Shown: in pieces, positions 5,851 to 6,149 of the stretch
How the letters are laid out: each line of letters opens with the position of its first letter
Position numbering within the stretch: position 1 is the stretch's first letter
NCBI GenBank assembly: GCA_020350905.1
Contig: CP070843.1
Coordinates: forward strand, 2,319,301-2,325,449
DNA length: 6,149 bases
Direction of reading: 5' to 3'
Origin: Deltaproteobacteria bacterium
Lineage (GTDB): Bacteria > Desulfobacterota > Syntrophobacteria > BM002
Made by a program: the position numbers and the translations under genes
Notes under the pieces: model-generated
The model's database searches: none
What the model saw: the letters and a program-made list of their open reading frames with translations, nothing else
What the model was told of the DNA's origin: nothing

Positions 5851-6148
5851 ATATTGTATTAGAGGGGGTAAATAAGACTTCTTTTTTACGTAATAGTGAG
5901 GCAAGTTCATCTAAAGTTGGAAGACGCCAATCAGAGTACCCAGCAAATCTACTCTTGTTGAGCATTCGCAGTAGCTCCTCGGGTTGCCAATATGTGCCAG
6001 GCTGATAATTTATGACTTGAGCTTCAAGCTGCCATATCAGCCCCGTGGATCTCTCTGTAATAGTTCCATCGTGATTGTTTATAAGATCGCCATCAAACAA
6101 CCCGTTACTGTTGAAGTCTCTATCGTAAAAACTATAACTAACCAACAT
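5669..6148 (-). CDS. DUF1566 (Lcl C-terminal) protein, partial at the window edge and apparently truncated
   Basis: The frame enters from the right edge; the ATG at 6148 may be internal to a longer gene. Residues about 22-90 match the DUF1566 pattern: NNHDGTITERSTGLIW, a spacer with a Trp (YWQPEELL), then AGYSDWRLPTLDELASLL. These are C-type-lectin-like domains, often on secreted or surface proteins and sometimes the variable targets of diversity-generating retroelements. A DRDFNSNGLFDGD stretch before the domain looks like a calcium-binding loop. After residue about 90 (near 5879) the usual second half, with a WSS-like motif and an AWYV...YVRAVR end, is not recognisable. The frame runs on into the antisense of the dehalogenase and stops at 5669. 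The last roughly 60 residues are probably read-through of foreign sequence. Its function is unknown. Confidence 0.6.
   Translation of the reverse strand: MLVSYSFYDRDFNSNGLFDGDLINNHDGTITERSTGLIWQLEAQVINYQPGTYWQPEELLRMLNKSRFAGYSDWRLPTLDELASLLRKKEVLFTPSNTIFIFEYQYLPWSDHRPHWRSLHPIPVQNGRRRNVHTVRDSSVYHCEVSASPVARAPGPSFR
5813..5825. repeat. 13-bp palindrome at the 3' end of the dehalogenase gene
   Basis: GTGGTC-G-GACCAC is a perfect dyad around one central base, inside the last codons of the dehalogenase where family similarity fades. As RNA it could form only a short stem (GTGG/CCAC with a 5-nt loop) without a T-run, so it is a poor terminator. It may be a protein-binding or recombination site, or chance. 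Confidence 0.4.
5828..5856. repeat. Direct repeat TAAATATTG, two copies 20 bp apart
   Basis: TAAATATTG occurs at 5828-5836 and 5848-5856, and the second copy includes the dehalogenase stop codon. The segment is much more AT-rich than the gene body before it. It lies between the recognisable parts of two convergent genes and may mark an insertion, deletion or slippage scar. Confidence 0.45.
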
Positions 6149-6149
6149 G

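Noticed and set aside
5544..5910. Overlapping minus-strand frames antisense to the dehalogenase
   Set aside because: They mirror the codon structure of the dehalogenase and show no family motifs; only the DUF1566 part right of about 5879 is recognisable.

Overview
The window looks like a chromosomal segment of an anaerobic or facultative bacterium, most likely a deltaproteobacterium (Desulfobacterota or Syntrophales-like). This is an inference from the mix of a cytoplasmic PAS-GAF histidine kinase, a butyrate kinase, a small Methyltransf_11-type methyltransferase and a DUF1566 (Lcl C-terminal) protein. No rRNA, tRNA, CRISPR array, transposase or complete mobile element is visible.

Layout. 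Positions 1-103 hold the tail of a transcription unit entering from the left and ending in a strong intrinsic terminator. Positions 104-726 are largely empty, apart from a doubtful 92-codon reading frame on the minus strand and the ribosome binding site of the next gene. Positions 727-2568 (+) encode a soluble sensor histidine kinase (PAS, GAF, coiled coil, HisKA, HATPase-like) whose ATP-binding G boxes are strikingly degenerate. It converges on a minus-strand pair: butyrate kinase (2682-3764) and, upstream of it, a SAM-dependent methyltransferase (3865-4545) broken by one in-frame TGA. A divergent intergenic region (4546-4932) leads to a plus-strand haloalkane dehalogenase-like alpha/beta hydrolase (4933-5850) that is close to DhlA but has a shorter cap. 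From the right edge a DUF1566 gene runs leftward and loses its family resemblance close to the dehalogenase stop codon, which suggests a recombination junction near 5810-5880.

There is no obvious shared pathway. Butyrate kinase makes ATP from butyryl-phosphate but has no phosphate butyryltransferase beside it here. The dehalogenase would hydrolyse short haloalkanes and stands alone. The kinase has no response regulator in the window. The region reads as a patchwork of independently acquired or decaying genes rather than one system. The points most worth checking are the nonsense-interrupted methyltransferase, the kinase with replaced nucleotide-binding motifs, the DhlA relative lacking the cap insertion, and the junction after it. 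I did not find convincing evidence of a wholly new system.
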